In this document: positions 33,201-46,094 of the stretch, in pieces | Numbering within the stretch: the stretch's first letter is position 1 | How the letters are laid out: each line of letters starts with the position of its first letter | Origin: Phallusia mammillata | Lineage: Eukaryota > Chordata > Ascidiacea > Phlebobranchia > Ascidiidae | NCBI GenBank assembly: GCA_003260075.1 | Contig: QLIY01000019.1 | Coordinates: forward strand, 117,949 to 181,948 | Direction: 5' to 3' | Length of the DNA: 64,000 nucleotides | Made by a program: the position numbers and the translations under genes | Notes under the pieces: generated by a model | Databases searched by the model: none | What the model saw: the letters and a program-made list of their open reading frames with translations, nothing else | Told to the model about the DNA's origin: nothing

Positions 33201-34967
33201 GAGTAATAATTCTTGAATAAACATCCACCACATTCATTCGTTGAGCTTATATTTTAGTATGGGTTGAACGGTACTTGATTTTGCATTTCGTCAGGATTTC
33301 AAAATACAAAGGGCGAATTTTTAAGAACTGATTGATTAATGGTCACTTCGATCTGGTCTAGGTTTGGTTGAAATTAACAAATTATCATATTGCACACGGC
33401 CTTGTTCTCAACACTGATGACGACATACCGCATCTTGTTAATTCATGCTAATATTGCACAAAACGCATTTAAAATAGATGTTTGTGACGGAAACCTTCAT
33501 GTTCAGTTCACTGGGGAATTTGGGGCAGTTTCTAAAAAAGACCATCAATACAAAGTGACCAGAAATAAAAATGCTAATCCGTATCTAGGTTCGAACACAC
33601 CAAATAAAGTGGTCATTCAAATCCTTTGTTAACGTGGATTGTCGTAACAGTTCAAGTACTTTATAAAAAGAAAACAGATTAACAAGAACAGAACTGACGT
33701 CATCCATATAACGAGCACCAAAAAGCAAACCACAAAAAAACTTTCTAAAACTTGTTGGGACTAAAGTGATAATAATAATTTGAATCCAACAGAGTGAAAA
33801 CCAATAGAGGATGTCTTAACATCACGGCGGTGTTGAAAAAGAGTGTGCAGATAAACTTAAAGTTTGAAAGTATAAACTGACCCGTCTACCTCTAATGTAA
33901 ATTTTTCACAGTTAAGAAATGTTTCGAAAAGAATTGACATTTTTACCAATGGATATTTTTGGTAACACAAACGGCCTAATGAAGTTTTGACTTAAAAATT
34001 GTATAAGTCATCCTATATAGTAAAAGTGCCTTTCTTGCAAAGATTATAGTACGTCAGACCTTTTGGAGGCAGCATACCGAATCAATACGTTTTCTCCAAG
34101 CATCACTGGTGTGCATAGACGCTTCGGGTCAGATCCCAGTTATGAATTTGTGTTCGTCTAACTGTACAAGTTTGATTTTATCATACCAATAATATGCAGA
34201 CATGTTGGTAACAGACAGACTTAAGCGTGACAACCTGGACCAAATTGTAGGTTTATTTGTTGGAAGTACAAAGCTTGGAAAGGCAAAACTTAAGATAGTG
34301 AAATTTAAAACAAATAGTTCTTGGAAGTAACTGTGCTATCCCCATGTCGTTCAACCGAAAACGAAAAAGCGCTTAATACCCAGATTTGGTTTCAATTAAC
34401 AAACACGTAATTTTGTTGGATGTGCATCAGTCGATACAATCACGCTGCTTTTGTCAAATGCGATGTAAATAACCCTTCAGCTGCCCAGTTGCAATTGTCG
34501 TGACCGAAACAGGGTAAAAGAGTATAATTCAAATTAACTGAAAATTTTGTAACAAATTTTAAAAATTGATAATGCACATTGCAAATTGATTGTAAATGTT
34601 TTGTTTTCTGCGAGAAAACAGGAATTCGTTTGTGACAATGTCGTAAACAAACGCAGTTGAGTAACTACGTTTTTACTTGGCGGGAGTAGGCAAGATATGT
34701 TGCAATTCGCCATTGCTGTTTTGGCAAAAATGCAACAAATTAAACTGTTTAGGTTTATTGACAAACATAGCAGATTAATAAAAATCATGACCTGCTGCAA
34801 ACAGATTTTTTTCAACAAAAACGTTAAAACAATTGCTGACGTTTGTACCATAACCAAAAGCTTAATGGTCGCATAAAAACAACATTGAAGAATTAGGTAA
34901 AACATAAACGTATATACATATCTCCCACAAAAATATGGTTTGTGTTGGCAGAACTGCTTGGTCCATT
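30243..34967. other. AT-rich spacer within the secreted-protein cluster
   Basis: About 4.7 kb of strongly AT-rich DNA. Open frames are short and low in complexity, with no domain or splice context. I found no clear transposon ends or further copies of the secreted-protein family. Confidence 0.5.
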
Positions 34968-35350
34968 TTACACGTCTTGTATAAACGATTCTGCAATCGT
35001 TTTGATTGTCAATCTTGATTGAGGTCTTCGCCTCAGTTGTCCATCGAAGTGTAATAAAATATTCGTCATAAATATTCGTCGAAATCCGATTCGTTTCGGG
35101 ATCGAACAACATCAGCGTTGTCCGGTGACAATGCGGCTCTCACCTTGCCGTTGCTCTTTAGAAACCATATCTTGGTGCTGCCTGCAAACGTTTAGAACAT
35201 ACAACGGCTACCTATTTGTATGTAGTATTTGTCAAATGTAGCTGTGGATCGTTTGACTAGCGTTGATAAAACTTCTTTTAGTGAAGCTGTCATGCACAAT
35301 GCTTGGAAAAATAGTATTAGTGCGAAGTGCGCCCAGAACAATTTGTGCAT
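34968..35350 (-). pseudogene. Decayed third copy (C) of the secreted-protein family, inverted
   Basis: On the minus strand from ATG (35350) the frame gives a signal peptide and propeptide like copy A, including the VLSTLVKRST site, then hits a stop after GSRCMF. The central part encoding the cysteine cluster is missing. Similarity resumes at 35190 with a segment matching the WFLRSNGKVRAASSP region. It then has a deletion and frameshift where A and B read ADVIVES, and matches again at the C-terminal end (LTIK...AESFIQDV, stop TAA at 34970-34968). It lies between copies A and B in the opposite orientation, so it is a local duplicate that lost function. Confidence 0.85.
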
Positions 35351-37179
35351 TTTGTTTTACAAAAAAGGAACCCATTACAAAGGATGAAGCTGTGACTGAT
35401 GATCGATTGATTGTAAAATTGGTGATTCGCATCTGTCGTATTTTAATCCAGCAGTAGTTTAAATTCCCGAAACATAAATTAAACGAGTTACGTATATACC
35501 AATACGAAACGCAGTGGGCGAAACCGTACTTACATGTACGTACCATGAGTACACGTTACGTTTTTTCACACCATCTGAGGAAGAAGTTACCACCTACAGG
35601 GAGATCACCCCCAAGTTACCAACATTTTGTCGTTGTGCTTTGATAAAATCAGAAGAAGGCAGATCTGCTGTGTTTTTTTCTCTTGCTAACAACGGGTGCG
35701 CCCCTTCCAATTGGTTTAACAAATACATGTAAGGGAAACTCCCTGAAGGTGACAAAATTTTGCGGCCCCAAAGACAATTATGCTACAGTCACAACCCTAT
35801 TTTTATTCATTTTTGTGTTTTGAAAAAGCCCCTAGCATTTGTAAAACGTCCCAAAATTGTACTTTTCAATCATGTCCATATATGTACTCCTATTGTCACT
35901 GGATGATAAATGCACGTAGCGACAAAATCTGTAATAGAATGTCCAATTGGACCAGTTAAATGCAACAAAATTATCAAGAGATAGTAGTTTGGAATCAATA
36001 TTTAGGTACCAAGCACAGAAAATGATATACAACTGATTAAAAACACAAAACCTTTACAACGCAATAATTTAAACAATATTTGTGTCACGTTTACTGCAAT
36101 ATTAAGAAAGATTTTATACAGTAGATTTTCATACACACACATACATACACACTGTCTTCAAAAGTTTTCCATTAGAGATTTAAGCAAATGCCATTAGGGT
36201 GGTCAAGGAATCATGCTCCCTATTTTTGCTTATAACTTTGCAATTTGTGGAAATAAATCGAAGTGTTTTTCTTTGTTTTAGGTATTTTGCCCTATCAAAT
36301 TTTTGGCTGTCTACGACACTGAAAAAACTCCGTACATCACATAATGTATTTAAAAAGGGCGTTGCAAAAAATAAAGAGGCAGCGAAAATGGAAACCAAAT
36401 ATCAAATTTAATCTAAATCTCCTTTCCATGAAACCATTGCCTTCTTCGTTGGGATTTTGTGTTTATCTAAATCGAAAGGTTAATCGGGGGAAACCAAAAG
36501 CAAATGACCCCGACAATTTGTTTACACAGTAAGTCAATCGATATTCAAAATGCCTCTGATTACCTTACCCATGCAGTGATTATTATCAAAGTGAACACCC
36601 CCTTCAGCAAATTGGAAAATTTGTCTTTACATCTCTTTAACCGACCAATATAAGCAATTTAGTGAAATGTTTTTGTAATATTGACCTCTGCTTCAATCAT
36701 AAACCCCGTTCACATTCCAAAGAAACCGTTTGTCCATTTTCGCTCAACAAATAACATTTTCTTGATAGGGAATGCCCCCAAACGAGAGCCCCGTAGCCTC
36801 CAACTATACAAAAGTTGTCCTCCGTTAAAGAAAGTTTGGAGACCCACCTGTCCAGAGCATTTCCAATAAATGTTTTTGGGGAAATCCACTTTATTTCCAA
36901 AACTATACTCCTTGGAGCAAAATGGCCACTTAACACCATGACGATCGAGTAGCTGATATTTTTAGGTGATACCATTGAGGTGCGAAGTAAAACTTCATCA
37001 CGCACTGAAACAAATCAGCAGTAACTTGAAATAATGTAAAGGCCAACATCTCACGCAGGTTGCGTGGAAAATCTTATATTACTCATCCTACGTACAGCTA
37101 CCTGAGGTTTCGCCTTCCACGTTTTGCATTGGTACGCAACACGCTTGAATTTTATTTGGGGAATTTGCAGCCTGCTGGG
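35351..37179. other. Spacer between copies C and B
   Basis: No supported gene. Around 35728-35752 is a stretch (GGGAAACTCCCTGAAGGTG) weakly like the hairpin repeat at 9391. Other open frames are short and unsupported. Confidence 0.45.
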
Positions 37180-37187
37180 TTTAAATA
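37180..37187 (+). promoter_or_regulatory. TATA-like box of secreted-protein gene B
   Basis: TTTAAATA about 110 bases upstream of the ATG at 37298, the same relative position as the TATA box of copy A. Confidence 0.45.
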
Positions 37188-37297
37188 GGGCACAGGCTAC
37201 ACTGAAACCTCACAATCATTTGACCATTAGTCGAAACATCATTTCTTGTAGCAAGTTGTTTATTCTGTGAAACTTTTTTTCTGTATTGCGAGATAAA

Positions 37298-37831
37298 ATG
37301 AATAAATTTATACGGACAAGTTTTGTCCTTATTCTGATTCTCCAGCATTTGTGCTCGGCTGCTTCACTAAAAGGTGATTTGTCGTCGTTGGTTAAACGAT
37401 CTACAACTGCAGATGACGAATGCTACATTCGAATCAGCGGTCGTTACGCCGTGCCAAGGAAGACCGGCTTCTGGCGTAAGGTGGATCTTGTCTCAGTTCA
37501 AAACAAGGACCTAGATAAGGCAAAATGGATTTGCCGGACTCGAGAACAAGGCTGTGCGCACGATGAAGACTGTTACACGTTTGAGTACGTGTTTCCGGGC
37601 AGCAACAAGAGATGGTTTTTAAGAAGCAACGGCAAGGTGAGAGCCGCATCATCACCGAACAAGGCTGATGTTATTGTTGAGTCGATCTCGAAACGACTCG
37701 GATTCCGTGTTTTGCGAAGCCAAAAAAATGTTTCAAAGATTCTGATCAACATCGGTGGACTACTCAGGTCAAGACCTCAATCAAGTTTGACAATTAAAGC
37801 GAACGCAAAATCGTTCATACAAGACGCGTGA
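37298..37831 (+). CDS. Secreted beta-trefoil-like protein, copy B
   Basis: An intronless paralogue of copy A, 177 residues. I take the ATG at 37298 (MNKFIRTSFVLILILQ), which aligns with copy A's MNKF; the open frame extends 12 bases further but without an ATG. It has a signal peptide to about residue 22, a Lys-Arg processing site (33-34), four mature-part cysteines in the same positions, and the WFLRSNGKVRA block. The 142 bases 37437-37578 are identical to 29848-29989 of copy A. The signal peptide and the last ~35 residues differ clearly (IGGLLRSRPQSSLTIKANAK versus INDRGLLTPSPPSGLTIKPI). An AATAAA follows at 38008. Both intact copies are on the plus strand with similar upstream layouts, so they may be co-regulated. 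Function unknown; an extracellular ligand or defence factor is an inference. Confidence 0.85.
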   Translation: MNKFIRTSFVLILILQHLCSAASLKGDLSSLVKRSTTADDECYIRISGRYAVPRKTGFWRKVDLVSVQNKDLDKAKWICRTREQGCAHDEDCYTFEYVFPGSNKRWFLRSNGKVRAASSPNKADVIVESISKRLGFRVLRSQKNVSKILINIGGLLRSRPQSSLTIKANAKSFIQDA

Positions 37832-38007
37832 CGTTGCCCAAGCCCATCTACCAACCGGAATGATTCGCACCATTTTGTCCATAGAGAAATACATATATTT
37901 TTGCCAACATGTTTTATCAATGTTGTCTTTATACGATTCATTACTATTTCGTAGTACATTCGTATGGCCTTGACTTGCTGTCTTTTTATGTGCTTTGTTT
38001 TTATTTA

Positions 38008-38013
38008 AATAAA
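38008..38013 (+). promoter_or_regulatory. Polyadenylation signal after copy B
   Basis: AATAAA about 180 bases after the stop codon of copy B. Confidence 0.55.
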
Positions 38014-41000
38014 TTTTAACAGATTACCAATTTAGTTTGGCAGTAAACTGATACAAAGCAATGGCGTATTATGGCGTATTGAGGTATCCCGCCCACTCAA
38101 ACAGACGTAGGAACTGATTTACTACTACGCTGGGTTCTGTTTACCGAAGGAAGAAAATTGACCACAAAAACAATTTAAAGCACTTTTATTACTCTTGGTT
38201 CATCACCTGGTATTTCCGTGTTTTCGAAACTGCCCCAAGGTTCCTAGGGGTCTCCAAATTTTTGAGGAAAGGGTGAATTCCCTTAAATGCGACTATTTTG
38301 ATTTGACAGTAGTGGACAAATGTTTTGGGTGGGTGCGTCGAAGTTGCATCAGGGGCCCGAGGTTTTCTAAAAACTTGCGAAATATGTTTGGTTTTCTGAT
38401 TTTCTGATTTCTATAATTAAGTTTTTTGTCATGTGCGCATAATTTTAACATTTTGACATAATCTCACAGGGCCCGTTTTACAGTTTAAAAGCAAATCAAG
38501 CTACAAAAATTGATGACATTTATCACAGTGCGGTTTTAAACCAACTACATTTCGTCTTTAAGTTTATTGAGGGGGGTGTCCCTTTGCACCACGGTGGGAA
38601 TTTAACGAGCATTTGAGGGAAAGTCCCTGTTACCAGACATGACAATTCCATGCAGCTTTAAACCTATGTCAGTAATTCCGTGAACAAATCACTAATTGAA
38701 ATGTTGCAATCCAAACATGCGCGAATGTTCAGTTTTCGAACAGAAAAAGACGAAAATGCCTATGGTTAATAATGGGTAATTATGGATGATTTTAAACGGG
38801 GCAGAAAAATATCCCCATTAGGGGTGTATGATTATAAACGCGGTTCTTTGATTCAAAACAGGGTAGGTACTTGGCCGAATGGTACTAGACACCTGACCCA
38901 TATATACGCCTAACAAATCCTGATCGAAATTTGTTCTTATGGGCCTCTTGGTTACGAATCCCGAAATAACCCCGAATTGTATTATTTTATTATGGAGACT
39001 TTGTAGTTTAGATTAAGTTTTTGTACGCAATTAGCTCCAACATGGATGTACAGTAGAACCTTTACAAATGTTAACATTTTTGCAACAGTAGACTACAAAT
39101 ATTTCTTTTTGCCGAAAATATCATTCCAAACAACAGTGCCATTTTGCTGGAACTTTGTCATTTTCTGGTCGGTATTTCCAATTTAAGCAAAATTACCGAA
39201 GATAAAAACAATTGCAACTGAAAGCACTAAATCTTCGATAATTTGTTTGCCTAATTAATCGATTAAACACATAGATGAATTTTGCTAGCCGATTTTACAA
39301 CACGTCTATAAAAAACGATAAAATCTGATTTCAAAATTTGCACTGTGGAATGTGGTAATAACTCGTGTATGTTGCTGCTTTGTCCAAAAACGGTTCTTCA
39401 AACAGACAGACTAAGGATATTACATGTTTTTAGTCAAACGGCACATCAGACTGTCTTTTTTGAATGCCTAATGGAACCTGAACAAAAACATAAAATTAAG
39501 TTGTCTATTACATGACAAAAAGCTGGTGCGAAAGCGAAAAGCAGTGGTCATTTATATTAAGTTGTTAAGGAATGGATCGTTTGGCCCGCAACGATGAAGA
39601 AGCGAAGCAATTTCAAGCACGATGCTGCTGGAGAAAAAAATTGTAAAAAAATGCCCAGCATAGAAATGGATTTTTCGCGGAAAAGATTTTGTTCAGAAAG
39701 TTAAACAAAGGAGGCTCTGACTTAATGCAGGAATTGTTTTGACTGACAATAGTTTGATTCTACAGTTTCTGTGTAGCCATATGCCGTATACAACTCTGAC
39801 GGGTGAATAACCCATTAAGATCGTCCGGGGGTTGCGTATACTACAGCAAAACATTGTAGACAAAACCTCGTAGCTAGACGTAAGATATACACATTTTTTC
39901 ATGCACGTTTTATACAACTACCTGTTACCGTTTTACTACAGTTTTGAAGTAGTTTTACAGATTGAAGTTTTGCCCCCCCCCCGACAAAACCTCGTAGCTA
40001 GACGTAAGATATACACATTTTTTCATGCACATTTTATACAATTACCTGTTACCGTTTTACTACAGTTTTGAAGTAGTTTAACAGTTTGAAGTTTTTAATC
40101 ATTAAATTGTCAATGCGCGTTATTTAAACCCAATGTTATAGCCTACTAAGAAGTTTTGTTGTTGTTGAAATTGAGTCGTGTATGGTGCTCATGAACTTAA
40201 CGGTTCTAAATATTCTATTTACTGCAACTTAATGTTAAAGATGTTTATGCGCATTGCCTGGATTCAATAATTTTACAAAAAAGATTTATATTTCAGGAAT
40301 TGGGAAGACAGACAAAAAAATTAGTAATAAGTTCAAGCGTAAAAAAGTTGCATTGATGACATCATTTTACCACAGGGACTTAGCTCCGAAAGTTACCGAA
40401 GCTGAAACAACCGCAACTGAAAGCAATACCGGTTGGTACTTTCTTTACTCATTCATAAAAACATTTAGTAAAAGGTCTTCGGTCTTAAATACCCTAAGTG
40501 ATCTAGTGAATTTATTTTTCTGTAGGTGAAAAAAAATAATTTTTTTTTCGACATAGTGTAAAGTAATTTGTGTACATTGCTCCTTTTTCTGAAAAAGTTT
40601 AAACTTTAGGCTTTACGGACGCGACCCGCCTCATTCTACATTGTCTATAGTTTTCACCAATCGTCCTACAAAAGGACATGAAATTTCGGCGACAAATCGC
40701 AAATTATAAAACTCTTTCGTGCAACAAATCCATGGCGTCCATTTAGTTTTACCTGCCACTTGGTTCGAAACATCAAAATCAACATATATTTTCCCGAACA
40801 ACATAATACGTTGTGGATAAGGGTTTTTTTGTCGGGTAAACAATCGTAATCCATATAGTAGTTTATTTGTTATACGTTGGTATGAGTGGGCGACAGAGGG
40901 TTGCTGCGTTTAGTTTAAATTTAAACAGACAACCACCAACTTACAGGCTATAAAATTAGACAGAGGTAATTGGGGTATATAGATCTGAGAAACATCTATT

Positions 41001-43892
41001 GGTTTTTACGTCAAAAAGGGCCATCCTATTGATTTGACTTCGATCAACTATGTAGGATAAAATACCTGCGTGTCACAGAACCAGTCACGCCTATACTATT
41101 TACAATTCCTAATAAAATCAACAATTTTGCTGCGACATATTTGCTCCAATTCGCCACTGTTTTGTTGTAAAAAATTCGCCAATAAATCCATCTCCGAATA
41201 GCTTTTCGTTTCGATGTATCGCATAGTTCGCGAGAACGAAGAAATAATAAAAAAACTGTTAGCCTACTTCGAAATCCGACTGTGTTGAAAGTTATGTTAA
41301 CAAGTAATAATACCAATGCTAGTCATGAGCAACGCAAAAAAGTTTGTGTAAAGAACATGATCATAAAAAATCGACACCACAATATTTATCTGCGAAATGT
41401 AAAGAAAAGTTTCTGTAAATATTTAATTTTGCCAAAGAGATATGGCGGCAGATATTAAAATTTCTGAGATAACCTGACAGAACCTTTTTTTCGAAAAATC
41501 GTATACTTATGTTGAAAATCAAACCTAGGACCGATCACTTTATATTGCCCGTGAAGCACAGCAGGTGATGCATACAAATTCTGTTGCTCAATGAGATCTC
41601 CTGCTCTACCTAGCGACTTATTTTAATACTATTGGAAAATAGGTCTCTTGACGTTTTGCAGGTCTCTTGACGTCAAGTTTTATCAGACCTTAAAGAAAAA
41701 ATATTTTTTACAAAAATATGATTCAATATTCACAAAATCAAAATTTCATTGTAGATATGTGTTCTACCTCTTTCAAAATTCCTAAAGCACAAGGATCGCA
41801 AACTGTGAAGCATATTTTATGACAAAAAAGTATTAGAATTTACCCCGAGTGTGACACACCTGATGAAGGGATATGCAAAACGGGCCTAGTACCGAGTAGG
41901 AATGAGCAAGACAGTATGAGAGAAAATATTCATCATCAATGATTTTTGGTTTCTTTTGCAATAAAAATTGCACATATTTAAAATCATAATAGTTATAGCT
42001 TTTCATAAGTGATAAACGTCAACATTTTCGTTGCTTTTTATGTGCGTTGTAACGTTGTACACTCGTTCGCTTTGCGTCAGACAGTAAACTTCTGTAAGTA
42101 AAAACAAAGAGTAAAACATAATAACAGCACAGTAATTCACCTTCTTATATTGTCTCGTCATGCATTTTTCAGATAACAATTTAGTTGGCATTAAGACATA
42201 TCGCTCAGTAATTTTTGAAATAATTTTTATATATTTGCAAAATAATCGTAAGAATTTGTAGCCAGCATTTTGAGTATAGAGCACTTAATACTGGAGAGGT
42301 AACTAATTCTGCACTCAAGCTTACAATCAGTGCCAACTTATCTTATTCACCAAAAAAGTTTACACTTGTAATATATGTTTTAACAGCTTTTTAGCGTATT
42401 TTGAATTTCGTTCAAAAAACAACGACAACTACTTTGCCTCATTGGAGCTTGCCACGTGACCTATTCTCCGTATATTGCATGCTATTCCTGAGTGGTTTTT
42501 AATGAAACAGCTCCTTTTAAACCTGCTTATCGGGAAACAAAGTAAAGTGGACTGCTATAAAAGATAATACCTGTAAAACAGTTAATTTAATGTTAATTCT
42601 CTGTGCACAATTTTCACATCTAGGCCCTGAAATTGTGCAAATCCTCTGCAGAGTTATTGGGATATGTCGGTGGATATTAATTGTTAAACGGTTTCTAATC
42701 TAATAAATGGATTATGACAAGTAGTCAGCCGTGAAATTATATTATACTTCTTTGCAGATGGCTGCTAATATTTTATAAGGCAGCTCAGCACCTCCACCAA
42801 GGGCTTGATTCCGTGACCCTTCAACGCTCACGATTTTAAAATGTGAGGCAAACAATGGTTGGAAGTTTTAAAATAAGACCATAACCATCTTGAAACAGAC
42901 AATAGAGACCACTTCGACACTTCTTGCTACTGAATCAAAGTATCTTACTGCTTTCGTGACAACAGTAAAACGTAAAAGGTCTCAAACAATTGAAACAATG
43001 TAATTTGATTCCCAGGATGCGATTATAATCAATCAAGTGAAAGGCCTGGCTGCTGGTGTACATGTTCAGTTGAAAATCTGCAACCAGTATGATTTTTAAA
43101 AGAACCACGTTAAGATTATAAGTACACCAAAAAAACTTTACTTGGTGAGGTGTAGGCTATTTCGAAGTATCTCTACAGGTTAAATACGGCGCTAGGCTAG
43201 GAGCTACAAAAGGATCATTAAAATCAGTATTAAACATCATGTGAATGGAAGCGGTGCGTGACCGTCACAATACACCGAGCGTGATCGACCAAACAGAACA
43301 ATTGCAGTTTTGGCCCGAGTACTAAGTTGAAGGCAATGTGTACTATCTGCAGTTAGTGGTATCATGTTGAATTAGCATTTTTGTATTTTAAGCGCTAAAA
43401 CATCAATTATCACATTGATATTGTACGTGAAATAAGATCATTTTGATTTTTGTTTATTTGAAGGGGGCATTTATAAATTATGTACATAAAAAAAATAGCC
43501 AAGCTGTAAAAGCCATGAAAGTGTTTTTTACTTTGTTTTACTAGGCCATATTTTTTCGAATGTCTCCCAATACATCGTTACCCAAATAAACAGTTGTTTA
43601 AGTCGTATCTCCTTTGCTTAAAACCCGCTTTTATGACATATTTTTTGCCGAAGTTCATTGCTGTGCGAACTTGGGACCCGACTTCTGTAAAAGTTTCACG
43701 CGTCGTTTTTAAGACCACGTGTTGACCTTTGTGTCTGTAAATTTGCTAAGTTGCAGTAAAAAGAAAAAGGTACTCTGTATGCAGGAAGCAGACTGTGTTG
43801 AGTGCTATTCACCCCACAAGCCAATGTGTTAACAAGCGCTAAGTTTACCGTTGCTAACCAGCAACTATTGAAAGGTTATTACATTGTAAGCA
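38014..43892. other. AT-rich intergenic region before GAMT
   Basis: About 5.9 kb without a supported gene. It contains one spacer-joined duplication (39859-40095) and many short unsupported open frames. No transposon ends with target duplications were found. Confidence 0.5.
39859..40095. repeat. Direct duplication joined by C10 (likely assembly join)
   Basis: The 113-base segment 39859-39971 recurs at 39983-40095 with about four substitutions, joined by ten C residues (39973-39982). Confidence 0.85.
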
Positions 43893-45827
43893 ATGCAGAA
43901 AGCGATGAAGCCGATTTTTGGGGCAGATGAAAACTGCAAACCAAAATGGACTGAAGCAAGTGCCGACTACGACGACAGTGATTCAAACCTCAAGATTCTG
44001 GGTAAACCTGTCATGGAAAGATGGGAAACGCCGTACATGCATCTTCTGGCAAAAATTGCATCCAGCAAAGGTCAGAATGCATTCAGCAATAAATTTCATA
44101 GTACAGTTTAAGAGTATTGCAAATTTTAAACACCTAGCAATCTGGAGTAGCAGGTTTTTATGCCACCCAATTTTAGAAACTCTGTTCTGTTAAATCCTGT
44201 AAGGCAGGGGTGGGCAACCTTTTTACTGTGGGGCCAAATACAAAAGTCAAAATTAGATCGCGTGTATGACACGAGGTGACTTGTGTATGACACGAGGTGA
44301 TTTTACTTTGTTGCTTATCAAATATGCTTAACTACAAGTCAAATTCGCATTTGATTCTAGCCACATATTGCCTGGTCGCAGAAAAATAGTATCGGGACCC
44401 CCCCCCCCCAATTTTAGAAACTCTGTTCTGTTAAATCCTGTAAGGCAGGGGTGGGGAACCTTTTTACTGTGGGGCCAAATACAAAAGCCAAAATTAGATC
44501 GGGTGTATGACACGAGGTGACTTGTGTATGACATATGCGGTCTGCGACATGATTTTAGCGAAGTGTGCGTCAAGCCGTTTCATGTTTTTCTGTGTTCTAA
44601 TAATCTCAAACGTTAAATATCCTGACTTCAAATGCATACGACATAAAACGTGTTTAACTATTGTGATGAGTTGTGTGAGTTGATGGAACTTGTTTATGAC
44701 GTCATTGTCACCTTCTGTTTGTTCTGTGAATCTAATTTTAAACTTATTGTTACGTAGTCACATATTGTTATTGCGACACTAACACCAAGAATACAAAAGT
44801 GCCGCCTAAAAAAAACCTGTTTATGACCCGCATAAATTTGGCCATGGTTCTTTATTGACCGCTTCTTAGTAAACAGCTATTTATGGTTCCCGTACGCTTA
44901 GTCTTGAACCACTAAGTGCCTTCGAATTCTCATGACTTCAATTAACTAGATTTCAAATACTAAACAGACTAATAAAACTGCTGGGACATAATTGTATAAT
45001 TTACTAGGCGGGCATGTTTTGGAAATTGGGTTTGGAATGGCAATTGCTGCCACAAAGATGCAAGAAGGAGATATTTCTGATCACTGGATTATTGAGTGCA
45101 ATGACGGCGTGTTTGAAAGGTTGCAGCGCTGGGGTGAAAAACAACCTCATAATGTAAGCTAAAATAATGTGTTTTGTACTTGTCTGCAAGTTTAAATATT
45201 TCTGCTTGATTCTAAAGGTTGTTCCATTGAAAGGAATGTGGGAAGATGTAGTGTCATGCCTCCCAAGCAATCACTTCAGTGGTATGTAATTGAAAGAGCT
45301 ACAAAGCTGCACCGAACATGTTTAAAGTTTATTTGTCTATGTTTTGCAGGTATCTTGTACGACACCTACCCGTTGTCGGAAAAAGAGTGGCACACCCACC
45401 AGTTTAACTTCATCAAGGAACATGCCTACCGGCTGCTAAAACCAGGCGGGGTGCTAACTTACTGCAATCTGACATCGTGGGGTGACTTTATGAAAACTAA
45501 ATACACCGACATCAATAAAATGTTTCAGGTTATTTTTGTTTTTATTTAAAAAAGATGCATAGGCTACAAGGCAATTGTATAGCAGCTGGAATGTAAGAAT
45601 TTTTTTTCACTTATCTTTATCCCTCCCAATTATTTAAAATTGCTCTAATGTATTTCTAACACCATATTTGTTGATGTTTTTAACAGGAAACGCAGGTAAA
45701 ACATTTGGTAGAAGCTGGATTTTCTGAGAAAAACATCACCACCACTGTGATCGAAAACCAGCCTCCTACATCTTGCGAATATTATGCCACTTCCAAAATG
45801 ATTGCTCCAACCATTCTGAAGTTGTAA
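43893..45827 (+). CDS. GAMT: Guanidinoacetate N-methyltransferase
   Basis: Five exons, 43893-44070, 45008-45153, 45218-45281, 45350-45528 and 45687-45827, give 235 residues in a continuous frame. GAMT transfers a methyl group from S-adenosylmethionine to guanidinoacetate, forming creatine in the cytosol. Family signatures are plain: [18 protein letters not shown] near the N-terminus, the SAM-binding [31 protein letters not shown] (acidic Asp/Glu and substrate-side residues), [20 protein letters not shown], and [17 protein letters not shown]. Length matches vertebrate GAMT (236). Codon junctions fit at every intron. Intron 1 (44071-45007) carries a spacer-joined duplication and a hAT terminus, so its true length is shorter than shown. 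An AATAAA follows at 45988. Presence of GAMT fits an animal that uses creatine phosphate. Confidence 0.97.
44167..44533. repeat. Direct duplication with C-run join in GAMT intron 1
   Basis: About 125 bases (44167-44292) recur at 44408-44533 with several substitutions (GGGCAACC versus GGGGAACC; ATCGCG versus ATCGGG). The copies are separated by about 105 extra bases and a C run at 44398-44409, ten of which are probably spacer. This is the same class of join as elsewhere, but one copy extends further. Confidence 0.75.
44205..44219 (+). mobile_element. hAT-type terminus, CAGGGGTGGGCAACC
   Basis: CAGGGGTGGGCAACC followed by GTGGGGCCAAA is a typical left end of hAT MITEs. It is repeated at 44446 by the local duplication. 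I did not find a matching right end, so the element is truncated or degraded. It lies in GAMT intron 1. Confidence 0.55.
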
Positions 45828-45987
45828 CTCCTACATCGGGACCATAATTACCGAGAACAATTGATAACGTTTAGAATCATATCTCATCGGGTTTCAAAGA
45901 AGTTGCCTGATAGTGTTTAAATAATTAGAAATATGAGTGCACCGTGTGAAAACTTGTAGCGGTTCCATACTGTTTTGGTGTTATTTG

Positions 45988-45993
45988 AATAAA
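45988..45993 (+). promoter_or_regulatory. Polyadenylation signal of GAMT
   Basis: AATAAA about 160 bases after the GAMT stop codon. Confidence 0.7.
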
Positions 45994-46094
45994 CTACCTT
46001 TGCCAACATTTCATGTTGAATAGGCTATTTTTGCATTTCACAAATGTCTTATTGCGACTTTAACGTCGGTTTAAATACGTCAAACTAGCACTAA

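Noticed and set aside
34534..35112. 192-codon minus-strand open frame
   Set aside because: It overlaps the pseudogene C remnant in another frame. The sequence is cysteine/isoleucine-rich noise, not a conserved protein.
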